Of a stretch of DNA of 64,000 nt, positions 8,769 to 17,889 are shown piece by piece. Position numbers and translations under genes: made by a program. Under the pieces are notes generated by a model, which saw nothing but the letters and a program-made list of their open reading frames with translations, had not been told where the DNA came from and did no database searches. The DNA lies in assembly GCF_003287935.1 (NCBI RefSeq), contig NZ_CP030287.1, positions 4,120,267-4,184,266 of the forward strand, given 5' to 3'. The first letter of the stretch is position 1. Each line of letters opens with the position of its first letter. The DNA comes from Streptomyces sp. ICC1. GTDB taxonomy: Bacteria; Actinomycetota; Actinomycetes; Streptomycetales; Streptomycetaceae.

Positions 8769-10130
8769 CTACGCCGCCGTCGCCAGGTGGGCGCGGCCCG
8801 ACGGGACGAAGGTCACGCCGTGGCGGTTCACGCTGAGGCGGAGGTTGCCCACGCGGGACAGGACCAGGCCGATCGTGACCGCGGCGGCCAGCGAGACGAC
8901 GCCGCCCGCGGCCATGCCGATCCGCGCGCCGTACGTGTCCGTGACCCAGCCGACCAGCGGCGCGCCGATCGGGGTGCCGCCGGTGAAGACCATCATGAAC
9001 AGGGCCATCACCCGTCCCCGCATCTCGGGGTCGGTGGCCATCTGGACGCTGGAGTTGGCGGTGACGTTCACCGTCAGGCCGAAGACCCCGATCGGCACCA
9101 GGAGCGCCGCGAACAGCCAGAAGCCGGGCGCGAAGGCCGTCACCAGCAGCAGTACGGAGAAGAGCACCGCCGCCGTGACCAGCAGCCGCAGGCGGGAGTG
9201 GCCCCGCCGGGCCGCCAGCAGCGCGCCCACGAGGGAGCCCGCCGCGATGAGCGTGTTGAACAGCCCGTACGTGCCCGCGTCACCGTGGAACACCTTGCTG
9301 ACGAACGCCGACAGCCAGATCGGGAAGTTGAAGCCGAAGGTGCCGATGAATCCGACGAGCACGATCGGCCAGATCAGCTCGGGCCGTCCGGCGACGTACC
9401 GCAGGCCTTCCCGCAGCTGTCCCTTGGCGCGCGGCTGGACCTCGATCCGGTGCAGCTCGTGCGTCCGCATCAGCAGCAGGCCGATGATCGGGGCCGCGAA
9501 GGAGAGGCCGTTGAGCAGGAAGGCCCAGCCGGAGCCGACGGCGGTGATGAGGACACCGGCGATGGCCGGGCCGACGAGCCGCGCGGACTGGAAGTTGGCC
9601 GAATTCAGGCTGACCGCGTTGGCGACCTGGTCCTTGCCGACCATCTCGGAGACGAAGGTCTGGCGGGCCGGGTTGTCCACGACCGTGACCAGGCCGAGCA
9701 GGAAGGCGGCGAGGTAGACGTGCCAGACGCTCACGTGCCCGGCGAGGGTGAGCGCACCGAGTGCGAGGCCGGTGAGGCCCATCGCGGCCTGCGTGCACAG
9801 CAGGAGCGGGCGCTTGGGGAGCCGGTCGGCGAGTACGCCTCCGTAGAGGCCGAACAGCATCATCGGCAGGAACTGCAGGGCGATGGTGATGCCGACCGCC
9901 GAGGCCGAGCCGGTCAGGGAGAGGACGAGCCAGTCCTGGGCGATGCGCTGCATCCAGGTGCCGGTGTTCGAGACGACCTGTCCCGTGGCGAAGAGCCGGT
10001 AGTTCCGGATCTTCAGCGAGCTGAACATCCCCCGGCTACCGCCGGGAGGTGCCCCCAGGTTCTTGCCCGGGGCGCGCTTCGTGGTGGATGTATGGCCGGG
10101 GGCGGAGTCTGCTCCGGGTCCCGTACTCAA
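8769..10130 (-). CDS. MFS transporter (enterobactin-exporter/DHA3-like)
   Basis: 453 residues with about twelve hydrophobic spans after a cytoplasmic leader; the transported core starts MFSSLKIRNYRLFATGQVVS. GLYGGVLADRLPKRPLLL is the loop 2-3 signature of the MFS, and DPEMRGRVMALFMMVFTGGT is typical of the DHA3/MFS_3 group of drug or siderophore exporters. The gene is 25 bp downstream of a marR gene on the same strand and so probably in a two-gene operon under its control. It resembles the pump at 51524-52816 in layout. The substrate is unknown. Confidence 0.85.
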   Translation of the reverse strand: MSTGPGADSAPGHTSTTKRAPGKNLGAPPGGSRGMFSSLKIRNYRLFATGQVVSNTGTWMQRIAQDWLVLSLTGSASAVGITIALQFLPMMLFGLYGGVLADRLPKRPLLLCTQAAMGLTGLALGALTLAGHVSVWHVYLAAFLLGLVTVVDNPARQTFVSEMVGKDQVANAVSLNSANFQSARLVGPAIAGVLITAVGSGWAFLLNGLSFAAPIIGLLLMRTHELHRIEVQPRAKGQLREGLRYVAGRPELIWPIVLVGFIGTFGFNFPIWLSAFVSKVFHGDAGTYGLFNTLIAAGSLVGALLAARRGHSRLRLLVTAAVLFSVLLLVTAFAPGFWLFAALLVPIGVFGLTVNVTANSSVQMATDPEMRGRVMALFMMVFTGGTPIGAPLVGWVTDTYGARIGMAAGGVVSLAAAVTIGLVLSRVGNLRLSVNRHGVTFVPSGRAHLATAA

Positions 10131-10155
10131 AAGGGGTCGCCTCCTGGCGTCGTTC

Positions 10156-10593
10156 CTACAGGTGCGCGAGCTTGTCCAGGACGGGTGCGGCCTCGCGCAG
10201 CTTGGCCCACTCGTCCTCGGTCAGCTCGGCCGCGAGCCCCGCCAGGAAGGCGTTGCGCTTGCGACGGCTCTCTTCGAGCATCGCCTCGGCCTCCTCCGTC
10301 TGGCGGACCACCTTCTGGCGGCGGTCGTCGGGGTGCGCTTCGAGCGTGACCAGTCCCTTGGCTTCCAGCAGCGCGACGATGCGGGTCATCGAGGGCGGCT
10401 GCACGTGCTCGCGTCGGGCCAGCTCACCGGGGGTGGCCTGGCCGCAGCGGGCGAGGGTGCCGAGCACCGACATCTCGGTCGGGCTCAGCGATTCGTCGAC
10501 GCGCTGGTGCTTGAGGCGCCGGCCCAGCCGCATGACGGCGGAGCGGAGATCGTTCACGGCAGCGGCGTCGCCGCCATGGGAAAGGTCATGCAT
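10156..10593 (-). CDS. MarR-family transcriptional regulator
   Basis: 145 residues. The winged helix-turn-helix is at about 40-100: LSPTEMSVLGTLARCGQATP, then PPSMTRIVALLEAKGLV and the wing HPDDRRQK. Flanking N- and C-terminal helices would form the dimer. MarR proteins usually repress their own operon and a linked efflux gene and let go on binding a phenolic or oxidative ligand; here the linked gene is the MFS pump at 8769-10130. A candidate operator lies 8 bp upstream of the start. Confidence 0.9.
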   Translation of the reverse strand: MHDLSHGGDAAAVNDLRSAVMRLGRRLKHQRVDESLSPTEMSVLGTLARCGQATPGELARREHVQPPSMTRIVALLEAKGLVTLEAHPDDRRQKVVRQTEEAEAMLEESRRKRNAFLAGLAAELTEDEWAKLREAAPVLDKLAHL

Positions 10594-10600
10594 GTTCTTT

Positions 10601-10618
10601 AGAGTAACTCATTACCCT
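10601..10618. promoter_or_regulatory. Candidate MarR operator
   Basis: AGAGTAA-CTCA-TTACCCT, an imperfect palindrome of 7-bp arms with an AT-rich core, lies just upstream of the marR start (10593). MarR proteins usually bind 15-20-bp palindromes of this kind overlapping the promoter. Confidence 0.5.
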
Positions 10619-10713
10619 CCCTAAGGAACACCACTTATCTGCCGTCACTCGTACGGGTGAGTCGGCTCCGGAAAGTGACACGCGTCCATGCCCTGTGCCC
10701 CGACTCTTTCGGC

Positions 10714-10896
10714 ATGGGGACACATGTGCTGAGCATGCGCATAGACGGGGAGCTCCTCGACAGGCTCCGGACTCATGCCGCCAAACGCGGAATGAGCGTC
10801 CAGGACTATGTGGTCCGGACGCTCATTCGCGACGATTTCGACGAACGCTTCAAGGCGGCCGTCGACGAGACGGAGAAGTTCTACGGGCTCACGTGA
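10714..10896 (+). CDS. Small ribbon-helix-helix-like protein (60 aa)
   Basis: ATG at 10714 opens MGTHVLSMRIDGELLDRLRT, followed by AAKRGMSVQDYVVRTLIRDD. A beta strand (HVLSMRID) followed by two helices separated by RGMS is the ribbon-helix-helix pattern of CopG/Arc-type DNA-binding proteins and antitoxins. An upstream in-frame ATG at 10657 would add 19 residues without family character. No toxin gene is adjacent: the next gene converges from the other strand. It is probably a small regulator; the target is unknown. Confidence 0.7.
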   Translation: MGTHVLSMRIDGELLDRLRTHAAKRGMSVQDYVVRTLIRDDFDERFKAAVDETEKFYGLT

Positions 10897-10936
10897 GCCC
10901 GGCTCCTCCAGTGGGGCGGTGGGCGGGGGCGGGGTG

Positions 10937-12343
10937 CTACGTGAGGCCCAGCGCCGGCATCGCGTAGTAGAAGACGAACACCGCCGACACGACGTACATG
11001 GCGGCCGGGACCTCGCGGCCCCGGCCGGTCGCGAGCCGCAGTACGGCGAAGGACACGAAGCCGATGCCGATGCCGTTGGTGATCGAGTAGGTGAACGGCA
11101 TCATCACCATGGCCAGGAAGGCCGGGACGGCGATGGTGAAGTCGTTCCAGTCGATGTCCCGGACCGAGCCGGCCAGGATCAGGAAGCCGACCGCCACCAG
11201 GGCGGGGGTGGCGGCCTGCGAGGGGACCATCGTGGCGAGCGGGGTCAGGAACAGCGACACCGCGAAGAGGCCGCCGGTCACGATGTTCGCCAGGCCCGTG
11301 CGGGCGCCCTCGCCGACGCCCGCCGTGGACTCCACGAAGCAGGTGGTGGCCGAGGAGGAGCTCGCGCCGCCCGCGGCGACGGCCATGCCGTCGACGAACA
11401 GCACCCGGTTGATGCCGGGGAAGGAGCCGTCCGGCTTCGTCAGCTTCGCCTCGTCGCCGACGCCGAGGATCGTTCCCATGGCGTCGAAGAAGCAGGACAG
11501 CAGGACGGTGAAGACGAACAGGACGCCGGTCAGCATGCCGACCTTGCCGAAGCCGCCGAACAGGCTGACCTGGCCGATCAGTCCGAAGTCGGGGGCGGCC
11601 ACCGGGTTGCCCGGCCACTCGGGGACCGTCAGGCCCCAGGCGGTGTCCGGGAGCTTGGTGACCAGCTGGATGGCGAGCGCGGCGACGGTCATGGCCACGA
11701 TGGAGATCAGGATCGCGCCCGGCGTCTTGCGGATGATCAGGGTCAGCGTCAGCAGCACGCCGACCACGAAGATCAGTACGGGCCAGCCGTGCAGGTGGCC
11801 GTTGCTGCCGAGCTGGAGCGGGACCGTGGTGTGCGCGAGGTCGGGCATGCGGGTGACGAACCCGGAGTCGACCAGGCCGATCAGCATGATGAACAGGCCG
11901 ATGCCGATCGCGATGCCCTTGCGCAGGCCGATCGGGACGGCGTTCATGACCCGCTCGCGCAGGCCGGTGGCGACGAGCAGCATCACCACGAAGCCGGCCA
12001 GGACCACCATGCCCATGGCGTCGGGCCAGCTCATGCGCGGGGCGAGCTGGAGGGCGACGACGGTGTTGACGCCGAGCCCGGCCGCCAGTGCGATCGGGAC
12101 GTTGCCGATCACGCCCATGAGGAGGGTGGTGAAGGCCGCCGTCAGGACGGTGGCGGTGACCAGCTGGCCGCCGTCGAGCTGGTGGCCGTACATGTCCTTC
12201 GCGCTGCCCAGGATGATCGGGTTCAGCACGATGATGTAGGCCATCGCGAAGAAGGTGGCGAACCCGCCGCGGACCTCGCGGCCGATGGTCGAGCCGCGCT
12301 CGGAGATCTTGAAGTAGCGGTCCACGGGGGCCGACGTGCTCAT
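10937..12343 (-). CDS. NCS2-family purine permease (AzgA/PbuG-like)
   Basis: 468 residues from ATG at 12341-12343 (MSTSAPVDRYFKISERGSTI); the longer frame to 12397 has no supporting ribosome-binding site. It has many hydrophobic spans. Motifs of the AzgA branch of NCS2 are present: GGFATFFAMAYIIVLNPIIL, AAGLGVNTV, and SCFFDAMGTILGVGDEAKL, where the acidic residues bind purine. The branch imports adenine, guanine or hypoxanthine with protons; which one cannot be told. It is divergent from the DUF2530 gene, with a 135-bp shared promoter region, and convergent with the small RHH gene. Confidence 0.9.
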   Translation of the reverse strand: MSTSAPVDRYFKISERGSTIGREVRGGFATFFAMAYIIVLNPIILGSAKDMYGHQLDGGQLVTATVLTAAFTTLLMGVIGNVPIALAAGLGVNTVVALQLAPRMSWPDAMGMVVLAGFVVMLLVATGLRERVMNAVPIGLRKGIAIGIGLFIMLIGLVDSGFVTRMPDLAHTTVPLQLGSNGHLHGWPVLIFVVGVLLTLTLIIRKTPGAILISIVAMTVAALAIQLVTKLPDTAWGLTVPEWPGNPVAAPDFGLIGQVSLFGGFGKVGMLTGVLFVFTVLLSCFFDAMGTILGVGDEAKLTKPDGSFPGINRVLFVDGMAVAAGGASSSSATTCFVESTAGVGEGARTGLANIVTGGLFAVSLFLTPLATMVPSQAATPALVAVGFLILAGSVRDIDWNDFTIAVPAFLAMVMMPFTYSITNGIGIGFVSFAVLRLATGRGREVPAAMYVVSAVFVFYYAMPALGLT

Positions 12344-12478
12344 GGGGGTCCTGGTCCTCATTGGTGGTTTCATACGGCGAAAACGGGCCAAGCCCAAACC
12401 GTTTCAGTATGAACACATGAACGAAGGGCCGTCTATCTCCGCGCGTAGACCCTCCGCCGACCGGCCTATCCTTGTGCC

Positions 12479-12778
12479 ATGGCGAAATGGACTGCGCAGC
12501 ACGAGGCCCCCGAGCCCCTTGAGGGTCCGATCGTGGGGACCGTCATGGGCGGCACGATCCTGTGGTTCGCCCTCTTCGTCCTCCAGCTCCCCTTCTACGG
12601 GTGGTTCGCGGACCGGGACCTGCTGTGGTGGGTCTGGACCTGCGCGGCCGGCGGGGTCCTCGGCCTGATCGGCCTCTGGTACGTCCGCGGCCGCGATGCC
12701 GCCTTGAAGCGGCACGAGGCTGAGCTGGCCGCTCGAAGCGAGGCCCCCGGGCCGGGCCCGGCGCCCCACCCGGGCTAG
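12479..12778 (+). CDS. DUF2530 membrane protein
   Basis: 99 residues with two hydrophobic spans (about 22-40 and 52-70) separated by GWFADRDLLWWVWTCA, and a charged C-terminal tail. Length, the PLEGP start and the two-span layout match DUF2530, a small actinobacterial family usually found beside an NCS2 permease, as here. The function is unknown. Divergence from the permease suggests joint control. Confidence 0.8.
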   Translation: MAKWTAQHEAPEPLEGPIVGTVMGGTILWFALFVLQLPFYGWFADRDLLWWVWTCAAGGVLGLIGLWYVRGRDAALKRHEAELAARSEAPGPGPAPHPG

Positions 12779-12810
12779 CATCCGGGATCCCGCGCGGGTC
12801 CGCTGTGGCT

Positions 12811-12833
12811 GGGCGCGCAGTTCCCCGCGCCCC
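12811..12833. repeat. Common Streptomyces intergenic hairpin
   Basis: GGGCGCG and CGCGCCC flank CAGTTCCC. From memory, the sequence GCGCGCAGTTCCCCGCGCCC occurs in very many Streptomyces intergenic regions. Here it lies 32 bp after the DUF2530 stop and may act as terminator or RNA stabiliser. The rest of the gap to 12963 shows nothing clear. Confidence 0.55.
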
Positions 12834-12963
12834 TGACGGGCCGCCGTGCGGCCCCGGCCGCGGGCCGTGAGGGGCTACCCGAGGACGATTCGGCTCATCC
12901 GGAAGTCGGATCTTCAGACTTTTCGGCGGGTGGGGGAGTGAATAGCCCTTTACCGTCGGAACC

Positions 12964-15438
12964 ATGACGCAGCGGGCGAGCATCGAATCAGACGGACCAG
13001 AGCCGGGCGGCGGCAGCGGTCCGGCCGCCGGGACCGCCATCGACGCGGGGTCCGAGCTCGATCCCGTCCACCCGATCAAGCCGCCCGCGCCCCGGTTCAA
13101 GCCCGCGGGGCTGAGCACCGCCGAAGTCGCCGAGCGCGTCGCCCGCGGAGCCGTCAACGACGTCCCCGTGCGCAGCAGCCGCTCCACCACCGAGATCGTC
13201 CGCGCCAACGTCTTCACCCGCTTCAACGCCATCATCGGCGTCCTGTGGGTGGTCATGCTCTTCGTCGCGCCGATCCAGGACAGCCTCTTCGGCTTCGTGA
13301 TCATCGCGAACACCGGCATCGGCATCATCCAGGAGATGCGCGCCAAGAAGACCCTCGACGGCCTCGCCGTCATCGGCGAGGCCAAACCCAGCGTCCGCCG
13401 CGACGGCCGCACCGCCGAGATCTCCACCTCCGAGATCGTCCTCGACGACGTCATCGAGCTCGGCCCCGGCGACAAGGTCGTCGTCGACGGACTCGTCGGC
13501 GAGGCCGACGGACTGGAGATCGACGAGTCCCTCCTCACCGGCGAGGCCGACCCCGTCCTGAAGAAGCCCGGCGACCCGGTCATGTCCGGCTCGTTCGTCG
13601 TCGCCGGCGGCGGCGCCTTCACCGCCACCAAGGTGGGCCGCGAGGCCTACGCCGCCCAGCTGGCCGAAGAGGCCTCCCGCTTCACGCTCGTCCACTCCGA
13701 GCTGCGCTCCGGCATCTCCACCATCCTCAAGTACGTCACCTGGATGATGATCCCGACCTCCATCGGCCTGATCATCAGCCAGCTGATCGTCAAGGACAAC
13801 AACCTCAAGGACGCCATCGCCCGGACCGTCGGCGGCATCGTCCCGATGATCCCCGAAGGCCTCGTACTCCTCACCTCCGTCGCCTTCGCCATCGGAGTCA
13901 TCCGGCTCGGCCGCAAGCAGTGCCTGGTCCAGGAGCTGCCCGCCATCGAGGGGCTCGCCCGCGTCGACGTGGTCTGCCTCGACAAGACCGGCACCCTCAC
14001 CGAGGGCGGCATGGACGTCACCGAGTGCCGCCCGCTCGGCGGCGCGGACGCCGCGTACGTCAAGAAGGTGCTCGGCGCGCTCGGCGAGAGCGACCCGCGC
14101 CCCAACGCCAGCCTCCAGGCGATCATCGACGCCTACCCCGACAGCGCCGAGTGGCGCTGCACCGAGTCCCTGCCCTTCTCCTCCGCCCGCAAGTACAGCG
14201 GCGCCAGCTTCAGCGAGGGCGACGGCGAGAACAACACCTGGCTGCTCGGCGCCCCCGACGTGCTGCTCCCGGCCGGGGACCCGGCCCTGGAGGAGGTCAC
14301 CGACCTCAACGAGCAGGGCCTACGGGTCCTCCTGCTGGCCCGGGCCGCCCGCGAACTCGACGACCCGGCCGTCGCCACCGGCGTCAAGCCGACCGCCCTG
14401 ATCGTCCTGGAGCAGCGGCTGCGCCCCGACGCCGCCGACACCCTGCGCTACTTCGAGGACCAGGACGTCAAGGCCAAGGTCATCTCCGGAGACAACGCGG
14501 TCTCGGTCGGCGCGGTCGCCGGCAAGCTCGGCCTGCCCGGCGCGCAGAACACCGTCGACGCCCGCACCCTCCCCACCGACCAGGCCGAGATGGCCCGGGT
14601 CCTCGACGAGAACGCCGTCTTCGGCCGCGTCACCCCGCAGCAGAAGCGCGACATGGTCGCCGCCCTCCAGTCCAAGGGCCACACGGTCGCGATGACCGGC
14701 GACGGGGTCAACGACGTGCTCGCGCTCAAGGACGCCGACATCGGCGTGAGCATGGGCTCGGGCTCGGAGGCCACCCGGGCCGTCGCCCAGATCGTGCTCC
14801 TCAACAACAGCTTCGCCACCCTGCCCTCGGTGGTCGCCGAGGGCCGCCGCGTCATCGGCAACATCACCCGCGTCGCCACCCTCTTCCTCACGAAGACGGT
14901 CTACTCGGTGCTGCTGGCCGTCCTGGTGGTCTGCTCCCAGGTCGAGTACCCGTTCCTGCCGCGCCACCTGACGCTGCTGTCCACGCTGACCATCGGCATC
15001 CCCGCCTTCTTCCTGGCCCTCGCGCCGAACAAGGAGCGGGCCAAGCCGCACTTCGTGAAGCGCGTGATGCGCTACGCCATCCCCGGCGGCGTCATCGCGG
15101 CCGTCGCCACCTTCGTCACCTACGTGATCGCCCGCCACCACTACACCGGGCCCGACGCCCTCAAGGCCGAGACCAGCGCCGCCACGCTCGCGCTGTTCCT
15201 GACCTCGATGTGGGTCCTGGTGATCATCGCCCGCCCGTACACGTGGTGGCGCGTCGGCCTGGTCGGCGCGATGGGCGGGGCCTTCCTGATCGTCCTCGTC
15301 GTGCCGTGGCTCCAGGAGTTCTTCCAGCTCAAGCTGGAAGGCGCAGTGATGCCGTGGACCGCCGTCGCCATCGCCGCCGGCGCGGCCGCCCTGATCGAGT
15401 TCACCTTCCGCTGGGTGGACCGCAAGTTCCCGGCCTAG
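12964..15438 (+). CDS. ctpE: Cation P-type ATPase (CtpE-like)
   Basis: 824 residues. The phosphorylation site DKTGTLT has Asp340; ESLLTGEADPV is the actuator TGE loop; TGDGVNDVLALKDADIGV is the hinge motif. The membrane segment PMIPEGLVLLTS carries the PEGL variant seen in CtpE of Mycobacterium and related calcium-type pumps. The C-terminal part has several membrane spans ending near RWVDRKFPA. It should export a divalent cation, probably calcium, from the cytoplasm. The N-terminal 50 residues are Gly/Pro-rich with no metal-binding domain, which argues against heavy-metal pumps. The gene stands alone. Confidence 0.85.
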   Translation: MTQRASIESDGPEPGGGSGPAAGTAIDAGSELDPVHPIKPPAPRFKPAGLSTAEVAERVARGAVNDVPVRSSRSTTEIVRANVFTRFNAIIGVLWVVMLFVAPIQDSLFGFVIIANTGIGIIQEMRAKKTLDGLAVIGEAKPSVRRDGRTAEISTSEIVLDDVIELGPGDKVVVDGLVGEADGLEIDESLLTGEADPVLKKPGDPVMSGSFVVAGGGAFTATKVGREAYAAQLAEEASRFTLVHSELRSGISTILKYVTWMMIPTSIGLIISQLIVKDNNLKDAIARTVGGIVPMIPEGLVLLTSVAFAIGVIRLGRKQCLVQELPAIEGLARVDVVCLDKTGTLTEGGMDVTECRPLGGADAAYVKKVLGALGESDPRPNASLQAIIDAYPDSAEWRCTESLPFSSARKYSGASFSEGDGENNTWLLGAPDVLLPAGDPALEEVTDLNEQGLRVLLLARAARELDDPAVATGVKPTALIVLEQRLRPDAADTLRYFEDQDVKAKVISGDNAVSVGAVAGKLGLPGAQNTVDARTLPTDQAEMARVLDENAVFGRVTPQQKRDMVAALQSKGHTVAMTGDGVNDVLALKDADIGVSMGSGSEATRAVAQIVLLNNSFATLPSVVAEGRRVIGNITRVATLFLTKTVYSVLLAVLVVCSQVEYPFLPRHLTLLSTLTIGIPAFFLALAPNKERAKPHFVKRVMRYAIPGGVIAAVATFVTYVIARHHYTGPDALKAETSAATLALFLTSMWVLVIIARPYTWWRVGLVGAMGGAFLIVLVVPWLQEFFQLKLEGAVMPWTAVAIAAGAAALIEFTFRWVDRKFPA

Positions 15439-15484
15439 TCCGACCCTTTCGGATCTTGCCGCATCGCCCCGGGCCCCCGGCCGG

Positions 15485-16711
15485 TCAGGCCGCCAGCGCG
15501 TGGTCCCTGCGCACCGCGATGCGGGTGCGCAGGCCCAGGGTGGCGGCCGCGGCGAGCAGGCCGACGGCGAGGGCGCCCCACCACAGGGCCGTGGCGCCGA
15601 CGCCGGTGTACAGGGCGACGCCCACGGTGAGGGCGGAGAAGCGGGCGAAGCCCCAGGTCCAGGTGAAGGCGCCCTGGTAGCGGCCGCGGGCGGCGGCCGG
15701 GGCCAGATCGGCCACCACGGAGGCCGCGATGCCGGCCACGACCACCTCGCCGAGCGACCAGACGACCACCGAGACGACGTACCCGGCGAGGGAGTCGGCC
15801 AGCCCGGTCAGCGCGACGCCCACGGCGATCAGCGTGCTGCCGGCCGCCTGCACCGGGAGCTGCGGCAGATCGGCCAGCCGGGACGTGACGAACGGCTGCA
15901 GACCCACCACCAGCACGGCGTTGACCGCCGCCAGCGCCCCGTACACGGCCGGCGAGAGCCCGCTGTCGCGCACGGCCAACGGCAGCGCCACCTCGGTCAG
16001 CGAGTACACGAACAGCTGGATCCCGAACAGCGGGAGCAGCGCGAGCATGAGCCGGTCCCGCAGGACGACCCCGTATCCCAGGCCGCCCTTGTCCGACGCG
16101 GACGCCGGGGTACGGGCCGGCTCGCGCAGCCGGGTCGCGACGACGGCGGCGTACACGAGCGCCGTGCCGGCGTCGACGGCGAAGAGCAGCCAGTACCCGT
16201 GCGCGGCCAGGAAGCCGCCGAGCACTCCGGCCACGGCCGTGCCGATGTTGACCCCCCAGCCGAACAGCGCGTACGCCCGCTGGCGCCAGCCGGTGTCCAC
16301 CGCGTCGGCCAGCATCGCGTACGCGGCCGGCGGCACGACGGCCCCGGTGGCGCTGAGCAGCAGCGCGGCGGCGGCCATCGTCCAGATGCCCGGGGCCAGG
16401 AACAGCGCGCCCTGCGCGACGGCGGCGCCGACGAGGCCGATCAGCATGGTCGGGCGGCGGCCGATCCGGTCGGCCAGCAGCCCGCCGACGGCCGGGCCGA
16501 GCAGGTTGCCGGCGCCCAGCGCGGCCAGGACGTAGGAGACGCCCGAACCGGTGATGCCCCGGTCGGCGAGCAGGAAGACCAGGAACGGGGTGACGAGGTG
16601 GCCGAGCCGGTTGACGATCGTGCCGGCGAAGAGGGTCCACACGGTGGGCGGCAGTCCGCGGAAGGAGGAGAACATGCGAGGAGCCTGCGCCCGGACGCTC
16701 CGGCATTCCAT
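15485..16711 (-). CDS. MFS transporter divergent from an ArsR-type regulator
   Basis: 408 residues from ATG at 16709-16711; an internal ATG at 16675 (MFSSFRGLPPTVWTLFAGTI) is an equally likely start, as neither has a clear ribosome-binding site. About twelve hydrophobic spans are present, with the loop 2-3 signature GGLLADRIGRRPTMLIG and the C-half ARGRYQGAFTWTWGFA. It is probably a drug or metabolite exporter. The divergent ArsR-like gene starts only 60 bp away, so the shared promoter region is likely regulated by that protein. Confidence 0.85.
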   Translation of the reverse strand: MECRSVRAQAPRMFSSFRGLPPTVWTLFAGTIVNRLGHLVTPFLVFLLADRGITGSGVSYVLAALGAGNLLGPAVGGLLADRIGRRPTMLIGLVGAAVAQGALFLAPGIWTMAAAALLLSATGAVVPPAAYAMLADAVDTGWRQRAYALFGWGVNIGTAVAGVLGGFLAAHGYWLLFAVDAGTALVYAAVVATRLREPARTPASASDKGGLGYGVVLRDRLMLALLPLFGIQLFVYSLTEVALPLAVRDSGLSPAVYGALAAVNAVLVVGLQPFVTSRLADLPQLPVQAAGSTLIAVGVALTGLADSLAGYVVSVVVWSLGEVVVAGIAASVVADLAPAAARGRYQGAFTWTWGFARFSALTVGVALYTGVGATALWWGALAVGLLAAAATLGLRTRIAVRRDHALAA

Positions 16712-16770
16712 TGATTAAGGTGGGGCCGAATCCAATGGCAGTTTTCCCATGGGGCTACGGGGGCGGGAAC

Positions 16771-17757
16771 ATGGAATCCAGACTGGACTTCTCCACGGCG
16801 GACCTCGCACAGACCCGCTTCGCGGTGTCCCCGATGTGGGAGGTCGTCACCAGCTTCCGGCTGCTGCGCGACGAGGCCGAACCGCCCCTGCACCGCCGCT
16901 GGGCCGCCCAGGTGCGGCCCCGGCTGCTCCGCGCGGGCCTGGACCGGGGATGGCTCGCCGCCCTGATCCCGGGCGGCGGCTACCTCGCGGACTTCCTCAA
17001 CCCGACCCCCGCCGGCCCCTTCCCCGAACTCCCCGCCGAGCTGGCGGCCATCCGCTCCAGCACCCCGGAGCACGTCCGCTCCGACCTGGCCCTGCTGGCC
17101 GCGAAGTCGTCCCGCCCCGCGCCCCGGCTGCGGCTGCTCCACGACGAGCCCGAAGCCGCGCTGGAGAAGGTCACCGCCGAGATCGAGACGTACTGGGAAC
17201 TCGCGCTCGCGCCCTACTGGTCCCGCATCCGCCAACTCCTCGAATCGGACGTCTTCCACCGCGCCCGGCAGGTCGCCGAACACGGCTCCGCCCACGTCCT
17301 GAACGAACTCCACGAATCCGTCAGCTGGGACGCCGGAACCCTGAGCCTGGTCCGCCGGCAGTGCGCGCTGACCCGCGACAAGACCGGCTCCGGACTGCTG
17401 CTGGTGCCCTCCGCCTTCGCCTGGCCCCGCGTGCTGACCCGCTCGGTGGCCCCCGAGCCGCCCCAGCTCGCCTACCCCGCCCGGGGCATCGGCACCCTGT
17501 GGGAGCCCCGTACCAGCGAGGCCTCCGACGCGGTCGCCGGCGTACTGGGCCGCTCCCGGGCCCTGCTGCTCGCCGAGCTCGACACCCCGGCCTCGACCAC
17601 CCAACTGGCCGTCCACACCGGCCTGTCCGCCGCCGCGGTCTCCCAGCACCTCACGGCCCTGCGCAACGCCGGCCTGGTCACCGGCCACCGCACCGGCCGC
17701 TCGGTCCTCTACGCCCGCACGGCCGTCGCGGACGCGCTACTCGCCCCGACCAGCTGA
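16771..17757 (+). CDS. ArsR-family helix-turn-helix regulator with long N-terminal domain
   Basis: 328 residues from ATG at 16771 (MESRLDFSTADLAQTRFAVS), just after GGGGGCGGG. The last 70 residues form a winged helix-turn-helix: GRSRALLLAELDTPASTTQL, TGLSAAAVSQHLTALRNAGL, GRSVLYARTAVADALL. The first 250 residues are of the DUF5937-type region found in Streptomyces ArsR-like proteins; no metal-binding Cys pair is seen. It is divergent from an MFS gene, a common repressor/exporter layout. The signal sensed is unknown. Confidence 0.85.
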   Translation: MESRLDFSTADLAQTRFAVSPMWEVVTSFRLLRDEAEPPLHRRWAAQVRPRLLRAGLDRGWLAALIPGGGYLADFLNPTPAGPFPELPAELAAIRSSTPEHVRSDLALLAAKSSRPAPRLRLLHDEPEAALEKVTAEIETYWELALAPYWSRIRQLLESDVFHRARQVAEHGSAHVLNELHESVSWDAGTLSLVRRQCALTRDKTGSGLLLVPSAFAWPRVLTRSVAPEPPQLAYPARGIGTLWEPRTSEASDAVAGVLGRSRALLLAELDTPASTTQLAVHTGLSAAAVSQHLTALRNAGLVTGHRTGRSVLYARTAVADALLAPTS

Positions 17758-17889
17758 CCGCCGGGTCCGCCTGGCGCCGTGCGGAGCCCCCCCGCCGTTC
17801 GAAATGTCAGTGCGAGCTGGTAATCCTTCTGGAAGATTACGGCCGGTCACTTCGGCCGATGTCAGATTTCCCAGGGGGGGAAACACCAC